Shown here one piece after another: positions 36,901 through 43,833 of a stretch of 64,000 bases of DNA. Position 1 is the first letter of the stretch, and every line of letters begins with the position of its first letter. Below the pieces are notes generated by a model that was not told where the DNA came from, made no database searches, and saw only the letters and a list, made by a program, of their open reading frames with translations. This DNA is from Lacipirellula parvula (GTDB lineage Bacteria > Planctomycetota > Planctomycetia > Pirellulales > Lacipirellulaceae). Location of the stretch: positions 3,454,501 to 3,518,500 of the forward strand of contig NZ_AP021861.1 of NCBI RefSeq assembly GCF_009177095.1, given 5' to 3'. Made by a program: the position numbers and the translations under genes.

Positions 36901-37648
36901 TGCTCGCCGAGGTGCCTTTCGCGAGTTGCCACAAGATCCGCAGGCCCGCGGCGTCGAGGCGAACGTCGGGATTGGCGAACAACCAAATCGAGAGGCCAAT
37001 CAACAGCACCGCTGCGGCCGCGCCGAACCACCAGAGCCAAACGCCGGCCGACTCCCATGCCTTGCGGCGGGTGAGCGCGAGGACGTAGGCGAGCGTCAGC
37101 GACACGGCGCCCAGCCCGGCCCGCATCGCGTGCCAAAGGTTGTTGAGAAACGCCTCGGGAAGCTCGCTTTCGATCGCCGTGTTGGCTCCGCTCGCAATGA
37201 CGCCGTAGGTGATCGCCGCTCCCGCCGCCAGCAACGCGACGCCGCCCCACAACCGCCCGCCGCGGGCGGTGACTTTAAACCGCAGCCCATGCGCTGCGAG
37301 CAGGTTGATCGCGAGGCAAACCCCCAACGTCTCGCCGCCCGGAAACGGAAAGCTGACGTTCGGCACGTTCCACGTGCGGGAGAAGAAAATCTTCAGCTCG
37401 ATCCACGCGATCGGCGTGCGGAAATAGTCGTGAACGACGCGCCAGACGTCGTAGTCGATCTGCGCGAGCGTGCCCGCCAGCACCAGAAATAGCGACAGCG
37501 ACAGCAGCGTGACCGTGAGGCGCAACGACGCCAAGGGGGCCAACAGTTGCACCAGGAACGGCTTCGGCTGCGCCGCTCCGCGGGTCCGCCCTGCGCCGTC
37601 GCCGGGGAGATCGATCGCATCATGCCGTGGAAGATCGACAGTGGCCAT
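33914..37648 (-). CDS. Fused CcsB-CcsA cytochrome c maturation protein
   Basis: A 1244-residue fusion of ResB/CcsB and CcsA, the heme-handling parts of System II cytochrome c biogenesis. The N-terminal ResB part has four membrane helices and a large periplasmic domain (about 250-560). A middle soluble stretch (about 640-880) is not part of the standard proteins and has no obvious family. The C-terminal CcsA part has about eight helices and the heme-binding WWD motif GGLWADDSWGRFWGWDPKE near residue 1130. It delivers heme to apocytochromes c outside the membrane. It lies 15 nt downstream of the lipoprotein gene on the same strand. Confidence 0.9.
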   Translation of the reverse strand: MATVDLPRHDAIDLPGDGAGRTRGAAQPKPFLVQLLAPLASLRLTVTLLSLSLFLVLAGTLAQIDYDVWRVVHDYFRTPIAWIELKIFFSRTWNVPNVSFPFPGGETLGVCLAINLLAAHGLRFKVTARGGRLWGGVALLAAGAAITYGVIASGANTAIESELPEAFLNNLWHAMRAGLGAVSLTLAYVLALTRRKAWESAGVWLWWFGAAAAVLLIGLSIWLFANPDVRLDAAGLRILWQLAKGTSASIVLALACWVLFGKRGGVVLLHGGIALLMFGELFTSQYVVEAQMHLLEGETKSYADDIRSWELAITDVSDPSKDVVTIIPGALLDKSAPQKQTVDGKEEIVAEGELIHADSLPFDVRIVDLLPNANVRRAYPGEESPATQGFGQLRVVQPVATNNGIAVKQSNDAPAAVVELINRNAKSGSADAADGSLGRWLLWTLYGGDVFEADGKTYQIALRYKRVPKDYSITLKEFKFEKYEGTPTPKNFESIVQLRDPEQNVDVPLSTSMNNPIRYAGETIYQASYDPDNLRSTTLQVVSNAGWMIPYVACMIVAAGMLVHFGQGIFRFVSRREDEARKLASAETVTRRKLALAEWRRKEVWIPALVVLFFAGFVVGRSRPAKAPAGEMQIYEFAKLPVAYGGRTQPMDSLASNALRTLSGHETFTDSGTGKSQPAIRWLLDVVTRSPAFREHQVIKVENLDVLQALKLKPRHGFRYSIEELTSSGDEMDRQIKMAADVPADNRTLTQKKFVELGNKLNTIRMLIAAFSPPELAGMSGGEVTQQEVINSIQQTRADINQLNAGGAPRPIPPTTPAATWSTSLEGEMNALLIQAQAQARKMAGEQAPETKVEVDPAPELMRKILVAYAGNKSQDFNTAIADYREVVGERAAAEKKHEDSVAVQAGAIPRKPAERLKLDRIEFEAYFNNFSPFVLCIVLYIAAFVLAVLAWLGWPEGFNRSANWLLWFTFALHTFGLICRIYISGRPPITNLYSSAVFIGWAAVFFALLFEVIYKLGIGNLLAASLGFPTMIVAYYLTLDNDGDTIGVMQAVLDTNFWLATHVVCITLGYATTLLAGALGIITIVLGLLSGRLDDNQRRQLTRMTYGTICFAMFFSFIGTILGGLWADDSWGRFWGWDPKENGALMIVIWNAIVLHARWGKMAGERGLAALAVCGNIVTLWSWFGVNEMGEGLHSYGFTEGRASKLALVMLSQLAIVVIAYAWPLITAAPSGGSRDNATPQGA

Positions 37649-37663
37649 ACTTCGCCGCCTTGG

Positions 37664-38953
37664 TTACTTGCCGTCGCCGGCAAATTTGATCGACTCGATG
37701 AACTTGTTGAACGGTTCTTGCTGCGCTTCGACGAGCTTGCGGTCGCCCTTCATTTTGAAGAACCAGATTTGCTCGCCCCGTTTCGCCATCGCGGCGATCG
37801 TGCCGAGCGCGCCTTCACCCTCGGGGCCGAGCAACACGAACGAATGGCCCTCGATGCCGTCGATCATCGTCGGCTTCGCCGCCTGTTCCAGTTCTTGCTC
37901 GGATAACTGCAGGCCGACTTCGCCTGACCACCGCTGCGCTTGGGCTTTGGGATCGGCCATCATTTGCACGTTGGGGAACGGCATCACGGTGATTTCGGCT
38001 TGCCGATCGCCGTCGGCGACGAGGAACGCCGCCTTCCGCATGCTGCTCATGACGCCCGGCTTCCAACCTTCCGGAGCCGCGTAGGTGAACTCCGTCGGCC
38101 GCGGCATTTCGGTCGCGGGCGTACCGCCGCTGCCCATCGGCGGCATGGGGCGTTGCATCGGCGGCTGCGTTGCGACTGGCGGAGTGCTCGGCGCCGCAGC
38201 GGTTCCGGCCGGCGCTTCTGCGTCTGCAGTTTCAGTCGCCGCAGCATCGGCGCCGGCGACAGGCGGATGCCCCGCCGGCATCCCCGTGGCGCCCGGCATC
38301 GCACCGCTCATCGGCTGCATGACGCCAATCAATTCGATGAAGGTCGCCTTGACCGCATCGTCGGCCGTTGGCTTCTCTTTGACCAGCTTCGCAATCTCAT
38401 CGGCCGAGAGCCTCGATTGCTGCAGTTGGCCGACCCAGCGATCGATGTTGATTTTGCGGAACTCTTCCCAGTCGGCCGTCAGCGGCAGCGACGAGACGGC
38501 GAGTTCCAGCGTCTTCCCTTCAAAGGGGATCTCAATCGTCGCGGCCCGCATCGCGCTGGCAGGTTTTTCGGTCCAACCTTCCGGGAGCGCCCAGGTGGGC
38601 GGTTTCCCGTCGCCGCTGAGCTTCACCGTCGCCAGGAACTCGTCGAACGACTTCCGCAGCGGATCGAGCCCTTCGCCGCGGGCGACCAGCTTGAAGAACC
38701 AGGCTTGGCTCTTCTGCGGATCCGTCGCTTTCTCGGCGATAATCGCCGCCAGCATATGGTCGGTGCTGGCGCGGACCTCCTCGACGTCGAACACGGTGCG
38801 AAACTTTTCGGTCGCCGGCGTTTCGTAGGTGGCGACCTTCGGCTCTTCGCCGCAACCGGCGAGAGCCGGGACAATTGCCGCGAGGAGGGGAAGAGCGAGC
38901 CAGCCGGAACAAGCGTGACGCACAGCGCGTCCGGAGCGGCGATTGGTAGGCAT
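37664..38953 (-). CDS. Lipoprotein with a duplicated domain, operon partner of CcsBA
   Basis: The 429-residue product starts at the ATG at 38953 (MPTNRRSGRAVRHACS) and has a lipobox LPLLAAIVPALAGC, so it is a predicted lipoprotein. The chain holds two copies of a domain beginning with a PEGW motif: ALPEGWTEKPASAMRAATIE and AAPEGWKPGVMSSMRKAAFL, each followed by RW(V/S)GxxxxL. They are separated by a Met/Pro/Ala-rich linker (about 215-295). Each domain also has a partner block ending GDGK (AWFFKLVARGEG.. and IWFFKMKGDRKL..). It is upstream of the cytochrome c maturation gene, 15 nt apart, so it may help in heme or apocytochrome handling. Function unknown. Confidence 0.8.
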   Translation of the reverse strand: MPTNRRSGRAVRHACSGWLALPLLAAIVPALAGCGEEPKVATYETPATEKFRTVFDVEEVRASTDHMLAAIIAEKATDPQKSQAWFFKLVARGEGLDPLRKSFDEFLATVKLSGDGKPPTWALPEGWTEKPASAMRAATIEIPFEGKTLELAVSSLPLTADWEEFRKINIDRWVGQLQQSRLSADEIAKLVKEKPTADDAVKATFIELIGVMQPMSGAMPGATGMPAGHPPVAGADAAATETADAEAPAGTAAAPSTPPVATQPPMQRPMPPMGSGGTPATEMPRPTEFTYAAPEGWKPGVMSSMRKAAFLVADGDRQAEITVMPFPNVQMMADPKAQAQRWSGEVGLQLSEQELEQAAKPTMIDGIEGHSFVLLGPEGEGALGTIAAMAKRGEQIWFFKMKGDRKLVEAQQEPFNKFIESIKFAGDGK

Positions 38954-39112
38954 CAGTATCGGCGGGAATGAGGTGGAAGGCCTGCCCGGCGCTCCACAGG
39001 CGCCGCGCAGCAAATCAGCCACCCATTATAGGGCGGTCCCCCTCCCCAGGGATACCGCTATCGGACGCCGGTAGCCGCGGGGCAACGCCCCCGACGGAGC
39101 GAAATGCGCCGA

Positions 39113-39131
39113 CCGCGACCACCGGTCGCGG
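39113..39131. repeat. Perfect hairpin between two minus-strand genes
   Basis: CCGCGACC and GGTCGCGG pair perfectly around an ACC loop. It lies just after the 39164 gene (minus strand), about 33 nt past its stop, and could terminate that transcript. The flanking bases also resemble repeat sequence (GTAGCC..GGCTACC). Confidence 0.5.
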
Positions 39132-39163
39132 CTTTGTTGCCCAGGACGCAAAGTTTGCCTGGG

Positions 39164-40714
39164 CTACCGCATCCCGAACATGCCGCCGATCGACTCGAGC
39201 AGCGAATCGTTGAGCGTCAGGTTGTCTTCCCAACTCCAGATGTTGCGGACCATGTCGAGCGACAGGACGCCGGCGAACATCAGCAGGAAGAAGCACGAGG
39301 CGAGGCCGAGGATGTTCATCAACGAATATTCGCCTTGGTTGCGAGCTGCCGCCGCCGGAGCGCCGGAGAACGCCGCCATCTCGAATTCGCCGGGGGCGCC
39401 GTCGCCGTAATCGTCGCTGAGAACGACGCCGTCGTCCCCTTCGATTTCAGCGAAGGCGTCGTCGCCGAGCAGGCCGGCCTCTTCCGTACCGCCCAAATCG
39501 CCAAGGTCGGCGTCGAGGGCGATCACCTGCGAACTGCTGTCGCCGTCGTCGTCGCTTTCGTTGAGCGGGGTGAGCCGGAACGAATCGTCGGTTTGCAGCT
39601 TCGGCGCTGCGGCTGGCTTAATGTTGCTGCCAACGAGCGAGAGATCGGATTCGCCGTTGCCGCCGCCGAGGGTCAGCGAGTCGAGAATGGCCGAGCCGCC
39701 GATTTCGAGCGGGATGTCGTCAAGCGCCAAACCGCTGTCCGACGGCGAGAGGTTGATGCCGCTGTCGCCGCTGTCGAGCGTGATATCGCTGCCGCCGTCG
39801 GAGGCCAGCACGAAGTCGTCTTCGTCGGTCGCCAGTTCCAGGTCGGACGTCGGGCCAGCGTTCGCCTTTGCCTTGCCGGCGTCGAGGTCGACTTCCGGCA
39901 CCGGATCGGTGCCGTCGTCGAGTTCCAAGTCGTCTTCGATCTTTAGATCGCTATCGGGCGGGGCGAGTTGCTGAGCGAAGTTCGATTTCTCTTCCGCAGC
40001 GACCGGCTGGGCTGCACCGAGGCCCAAGCTCGACTCAGCCGCGAGATCGAGTTCCAGTTCTTCGAGGTCCTCGAATGCGCTCGTAGCGCCCGATTCCTTC
40101 TCTAGTTCGTCGAGAACGCCGGAGCCGGCGACGCCAGCCGAGAGGACGTTCGAGGCGCCCCCAGCGAGGGCGACGTCGCTGCCGTCGAGCGACAGGTCGT
40201 CTTCGGTGACCAACTCCAGGTCGGCGTCGGGCGAATTCCGCTTGCTGCGGCCGATGATCGTGCTGGCTGCCGGGAGCGATTCGCCGAGTTCTTCTTCGCT
40301 CAACAGGATGGAATCGGAGGGGTCGTTCGCTGCGACCGGTTCGTCGTGAATGCTGAGCTGCGGATCGCTGCCGCCGGCCGTGACGGTGTCATCCTGGTCT
40401 TCCGCGAGTTCAAGCTCGCTCCCTAGGGAGAAGTCGTCGTCTTCGGCGAGTTGTAAATCGTCGAGGTCGTCGAGTCCGACCAGCGGCGAGGAATCGACCA
40501 GATCGTCGGATCCAATGAGGCTGATGTCGCTTGGCGGAGGGGAATCGGGAATCCCCTCGGTCGCCATCCGTTCGATTTCGTCGCTGCGGAACTTCCAGCT
40601 GGATCCGTCGCGGTAGGCCCGCAACTCTCCATCTTCACGGAGCTGGTTGAGACGCTCCGAGGTGATGCCGAGCTTTTCGACGGCCTCTTCGAATTTGACG
40701 AACTTCTGCTCCAT
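39164..40714 (-). CDS. HTH-acidic-membrane protein (planctomycete type)
   Basis: The 516-residue protein starts with a MerR/excisionase-like DNA-binding helix-turn-helix: KFEEAVEKLGITSERLNQL followed by GELRAYRDGSSWKFRSDEIE. About 380 residues rich in Asp, Ser, Glu and Gly follow, with repeated units such as SGDSGINLSPSDSGLAL. Near the C-terminus is one hydrophobic helix (LMNILGLASCFFLLMFAGVL). The combination suggests a membrane-tethered regulator, with the acidic part unstructured, although a role as a structural or adaptor protein is possible. The gene is not part of the cytochrome c operon, being separated by a hairpin. Confidence 0.78.
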   Translation of the reverse strand: MEQKFVKFEEAVEKLGITSERLNQLREDGELRAYRDGSSWKFRSDEIERMATEGIPDSPPPSDISLIGSDDLVDSSPLVGLDDLDDLQLAEDDDFSLGSELELAEDQDDTVTAGGSDPQLSIHDEPVAANDPSDSILLSEEELGESLPAASTIIGRSKRNSPDADLELVTEDDLSLDGSDVALAGGASNVLSAGVAGSGVLDELEKESGATSAFEDLEELELDLAAESSLGLGAAQPVAAEEKSNFAQQLAPPDSDLKIEDDLELDDGTDPVPEVDLDAGKAKANAGPTSDLELATDEDDFVLASDGGSDITLDSGDSGINLSPSDSGLALDDIPLEIGGSAILDSLTLGGGNGESDLSLVGSNIKPAAAPKLQTDDSFRLTPLNESDDDGDSSSQVIALDADLGDLGGTEEAGLLGDDAFAEIEGDDGVVLSDDYGDGAPGEFEMAAFSGAPAAAARNQGEYSLMNILGLASCFFLLMFAGVLSLDMVRNIWSWEDNLTLNDSLLESIGGMFGMR

Positions 40715-40831
40715 CGCAACCTCGCGTTAGCTCGGCCCCCCAGAGGGGGTTCGAGGGTTCTCGCGCGGCGCGACTCCATTACTGCAGTCCGCGTGAAAAG
40801 TGACCAGTGAGTTTTCTGTTCCCAGCGGCAA

Positions 40832-41170
40832 CTACTGCTGCAGCTGTTTGCCTCTCATAATTTCCTGCGGCGAAATGCCTGGGCTGTTCCAATAGTCCAG
40901 CATCAAATCACCGGTAAAGTCGCGTGCACTCTTGAGCGTGATTTCGCCCGACGTTTTGTCGATGTGGTAGACGACAATCCGCTTCGTCGCCGGTTCCACA
41001 ATCGTCAATGCCGTCGGTTTGGCGTCGGTCGAGGGAAGCAGATACGTGATCAGTTGCCCGGCGCCGCCGAAGTTGGGCATCGACGCCGGCTGTTGAGCCT
41101 CCGCCGACCATACCAACCCCGCCGCCGCAATCACAACTGCCAGTCCGACCCCTCGATACGACTTGCCCAC
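40832..41170 (-). CDS. Small secreted protein of unknown function
   Basis: The 112-residue protein begins at the GTG at 41170 (VGKSYRGVGLAVVIAAAGLV), supported by GGAGG 8 nt upstream; the open frame continues to an ATG at 41239, but that start has no such site. A signal peptide ends near SAEAQQ. The mature part of about 90 residues reads LLPSTDAKPTALTIVEPATK and KRIVVYHIDKTSGEITLKSA, beta-strand-like. It ends with ISPQEIMRGKQLQQ. It lies 117 nt upstream of the HTH-acidic gene on the same strand. No family recognised. Confidence 0.75.
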   Translation of the reverse strand: MGKSYRGVGLAVVIAAAGLVWSAEAQQPASMPNFGGAGQLITYLLPSTDAKPTALTIVEPATKRIVVYHIDKTSGEITLKSARDFTGDLMLDYWNSPGISPQEIMRGKQLQQ

Positions 41171-41689
41171 GGTTCCATCCTCCAGCGCTGGCGACCTGGC
41201 GGCCGCGCTTCTGGAAGAGGCGAATGAACTCCTGTTCATTCTAAATGGGCCGCTCCCAGGTTCAAGAAAAAATCAACCGATCCTGTTGCCCTGCCTTAAG
41301 TTACTCCACGGCCGGCATAACCGCTACAATCGCCGCCGTGGCCGCACAGTCTACCCCGGCTCGCTAGTCTCCCACAACGCCACTCGGTGTTGAGCGCGCA
41401 GCCCCGACTTCCGAAGTTTATTCAACTACCAGCTGTAGACGCCCCACAGAAACCGAAACAGTGAGGTCCCCTCCCCCTTGAGGGGAGGGTTAGGGAGGGG
41501 GCCGGCAGCGTGTACCGGCGTTCCACCCCCTCCCCAGCCCTCCCCTCAAGGGGGAGAGAGCCAGAATATTTTGCTTGAGGGGCTTGCAGTTAAATAAGCT
41601 TCTTAGCCCGGGCCAAAAACCTCACCGACGGGCCGAACCCTGCTACATTGGCTAGCTACTTCCCCGACTTCTTTGGTAGTTTGCTCAGC
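41171..41689. other. Divergent intergenic region with a family II repeat
   Basis: A 519-bp region between a small secreted protein gene (-) and a phosphatase gene (+). It holds the GC-rich repeat copy 3 (41465-41562). The rest, about 41240-41460 and 41565-41689, has no coding frame of good quality. A promoter for each neighbour is expected but no clear pair is visible. Confidence 0.45.
41465..41562. repeat. GC-rich palindromic repeat, family II copy 3
   Basis: A 98-bp unit in the opposite orientation to copies 1 and 2. Left arm GGTCCCCTCCCCCTTGAGG and right arm ..AGGGGGAGAGAGCC are complementary with a few differences, and each arm forms its own hairpin. The centre reads GTGTACCGGCG, the reverse of the GGTAC centre seen elsewhere. 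Confidence 0.8.
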
Positions 41690-42508
41690 ATGAGCTCCAC
41701 TCCTCCCGCCGATCCCGCCACCCAATCCCGCCTTGATTTGGCTGTTTCCGTCGCCCGAGCCGCCGGGACCGCCACGCTGCAATGGTTCCGTCAGTCGGCC
41801 CTGGCCGTCGAGCGGAAGGGGGACGGCTCGCCGGTGACCGCCGCCGACCGGGCCGCCGAATCGCTCCTCCGCGAGCAGATTTCGGCCCAATTCCCCGACG
41901 ACGCGATCCTGGGCGAAGAATTTGGCGAGAAGCCGGGAACCTCCTCTTACCAGTGGGTGCTCGACCCGATCGACGGGACGAAGAGCTTTATCAGCGGGGT
42001 GCCGCTCTACACGACCCTCGTGGCCGTGTTGAAGGATAACCAACCGCTGGTGGGCGTCATTTATTCCCCGGCGACAAAGGAAATTGTCTACGCCGCCGCG
42101 GGTGGACAGACCATGTACGAGAACGGCGACAACCGCGCCGTCGAGGCCCGCGTCTCCGGCACCGAGCGACTCGCCGAAGCAACCTTCTTAACCACGGAAC
42201 TGAAGACATTCGACGAGGTGGGCGAAAAAGGTTCCCGCGGCGTCTACAACCAGCTCGAAAAGGCGTGCCGACTCACCCGCACCTGGGGCGACGCCTACGG
42301 CTATATGCTCATCGCCACCGGCCGAGCCGACGTGATGATCGACCCGATCATGAACCTGTGGGACGCCGCGGCGTTGCAGCCGATTATCGAAGGGGCAGGG
42401 GGCTACTATTCCGACTGGCAAGGTCGGCCCTCGGTCCACACGGGCAACTCGCTGGCGACCAACCCGCAACTAGCGGGGTTGGTGCTGAGCATCACCCGCG
42501 AAGGCTAA
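41690..42508 (+). CDS. Inositol-monophosphatase family phosphatase (HisN-like)
   Basis: The 272-residue protein has the three metal-binding motifs of the inositol monophosphatase family: GEEFGEKPG near residue 78, the double-Asp WVLDPIDGTKSFISGVPLY near 95 and LWDAAALQPIIEGAGG near 222. The sequence after the second motif (SFISGVPLYTTLVAV) is the form common in histidinol-phosphatase (HisN) members rather than in inositol phosphatases, but substrate cannot be settled from sequence. I start at the ATG at 41690 (MSSTPPADPATQSRL); a TTG at 41648 is possible. The following GDSL gene is 53 nt downstream. Confidence 0.88.
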   Translation: MSSTPPADPATQSRLDLAVSVARAAGTATLQWFRQSALAVERKGDGSPVTAADRAAESLLREQISAQFPDDAILGEEFGEKPGTSSYQWVLDPIDGTKSFISGVPLYTTLVAVLKDNQPLVGVIYSPATKEIVYAAAGGQTMYENGDNRAVEARVSGTERLAEATFLTTELKTFDEVGEKGSRGVYNQLEKACRLTRTWGDAYGYMLIATGRADVMIDPIMNLWDAAALQPIIEGAGGYYSDWQGRPSVHTGNSLATNPQLAGLVLSITREG

Positions 42509-42561
42509 GCAGTTCTTCGTCCGCTCCCTATGGCCGGAAGCATGAGCGCCCGGAGCAGCCT

Positions 42562-43749
42562 GTGACTAGCTTTCCGCAACGCTCGCTCGCCCTCATCGCG
42601 TTTGCCGCAGCGTTACTCATCGCCGACGCGAGCGCCGACGACGCCCCCTACAGCAAGCTCGTCATCTTCGGCGACAGCCTCTCCGACGTCGGCAACGTCG
42701 CGAGTTCCTCCTTCGGCATTTATCCGGGAAAATACTACACGAACAACCGCTTTTCGAACGGCCCGGTCTGGGTCGAGACGCTCGCTGCCGGCCTTGGTCT
42801 CCCTGCCGTCACGCGCAGCACCGCCGGCGGCGACAACTTCGCTTACGGGGGCGCCCAGACGACCGGCACCGGCGGCATCGAAGGCGCCTTCATCCGCGAC
42901 ATCGACGAGCAGGTGACGCAGTACCTCAACCAGCGCACCGTCGATCCGGCGGCGCTTTACGTCGTCTTCGCCGGCGCCAACGATTTCATCGGCGGTAAAA
43001 CGAACGTGGCGCCGCCCGCCGCGAAACTGACCGCCGACATGTCGCGGCTCATCGCCGCCGGCGCCCGCAACTTTCTGGTGCCGAACCTACCCCTCCTGGG
43101 CGGCACGCCCCGCTTCAACGGCAACGCCACGACGGCGGCAACGTACAACGCCCGCACGGCGCAGTTCAACGCCACGATGGATGCATCGCTAGTCGACCTG
43201 AGCGACGACGCCACGGGACTGACGTTCTTCCGCCTCGACGTCGCCGGCCTCTTCGCTGAAGCGATTGTGACGCCGGCGAAGTTCGGGCTCGTCAACGTCA
43301 CGAATGCCGCGGCGCCAGGCCTCTCGCCGGGCGACAGTAGCTACAACACGGCGCTCATCGCTGCGAACGCAAGCCAATATCTCTTTTGGGACGACCTTCA
43401 TCCCACGACCGCCGTCCACTCCATTCTCGCTACGCGTGCTCGTGCGCTCGTCGACGGCACGCCCGGCGACTTCGATGCCGATGGCTACGTCGACGCCGAC
43501 GATTTGATGCATTGGCGCGAGAACTTCGGCGTCTCCGCCGCAGCGACGCGGGCCATGGGCGACGCCAACGGCGACGGCGTGGTCGACGGCGCCGATTTCT
43601 TGGAATGGCAACGGCACGCCGTTCCGTCGGCGCAGGTTCACGCTGTTCCCGAAGCCTCAAGTTGGCTGCTGGCGATGGGCTTGCCCCTTCTCATCCAGTT
43701 TGCACGGGTCCAGCCGACGCGGGCCTCTTCGCGATTCGCGCAGCGCTGA
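42562..43749 (+). CDS. Secreted GDSL/SGNH hydrolase with dockerin repeats and PEP-CTERM anchor
   Basis: The 395-residue product starts at a GTG (VTSFPQRSLALIAFAAALL) with a signal peptide ending near DASADD. The SGNH hydrolase domain carries the Ser block VIFGDSLSDVGN, the Asn block FAGANDFIGG and the last block FWDDLHPTTAVH (catalytic Asp and His). Next is a pair of dockerin-like calcium loops, GDFDADGYVDADDLMHWREN and GDANGDGVVDGADFLEWQRH. The C-terminus is a PEP-CTERM-like tail: VPEASSWLLAMGL, a hydrophobic segment and a basic end. It is likely a surface esterase or lipase. Exosortase is not in the window. Confidence 0.9.
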   Translation: MTSFPQRSLALIAFAAALLIADASADDAPYSKLVIFGDSLSDVGNVASSSFGIYPGKYYTNNRFSNGPVWVETLAAGLGLPAVTRSTAGGDNFAYGGAQTTGTGGIEGAFIRDIDEQVTQYLNQRTVDPAALYVVFAGANDFIGGKTNVAPPAAKLTADMSRLIAAGARNFLVPNLPLLGGTPRFNGNATTAATYNARTAQFNATMDASLVDLSDDATGLTFFRLDVAGLFAEAIVTPAKFGLVNVTNAAAPGLSPGDSSYNTALIAANASQYLFWDDLHPTTAVHSILATRARALVDGTPGDFDADGYVDADDLMHWRENFGVSAAATRAMGDANGDGVVDGADFLEWQRHAVPSAQVHAVPEASSWLLAMGLPLLIQFARVQPTRASSRFAQR

Positions 43750-43833
43750 GAGTGAAGCCACAATCCCGAGGCGGCGGCAATTTCGGAATTACGGCGTTTC
43801 TGATATAGTATCTGGCTCCCAGGAGCCAGCTTG

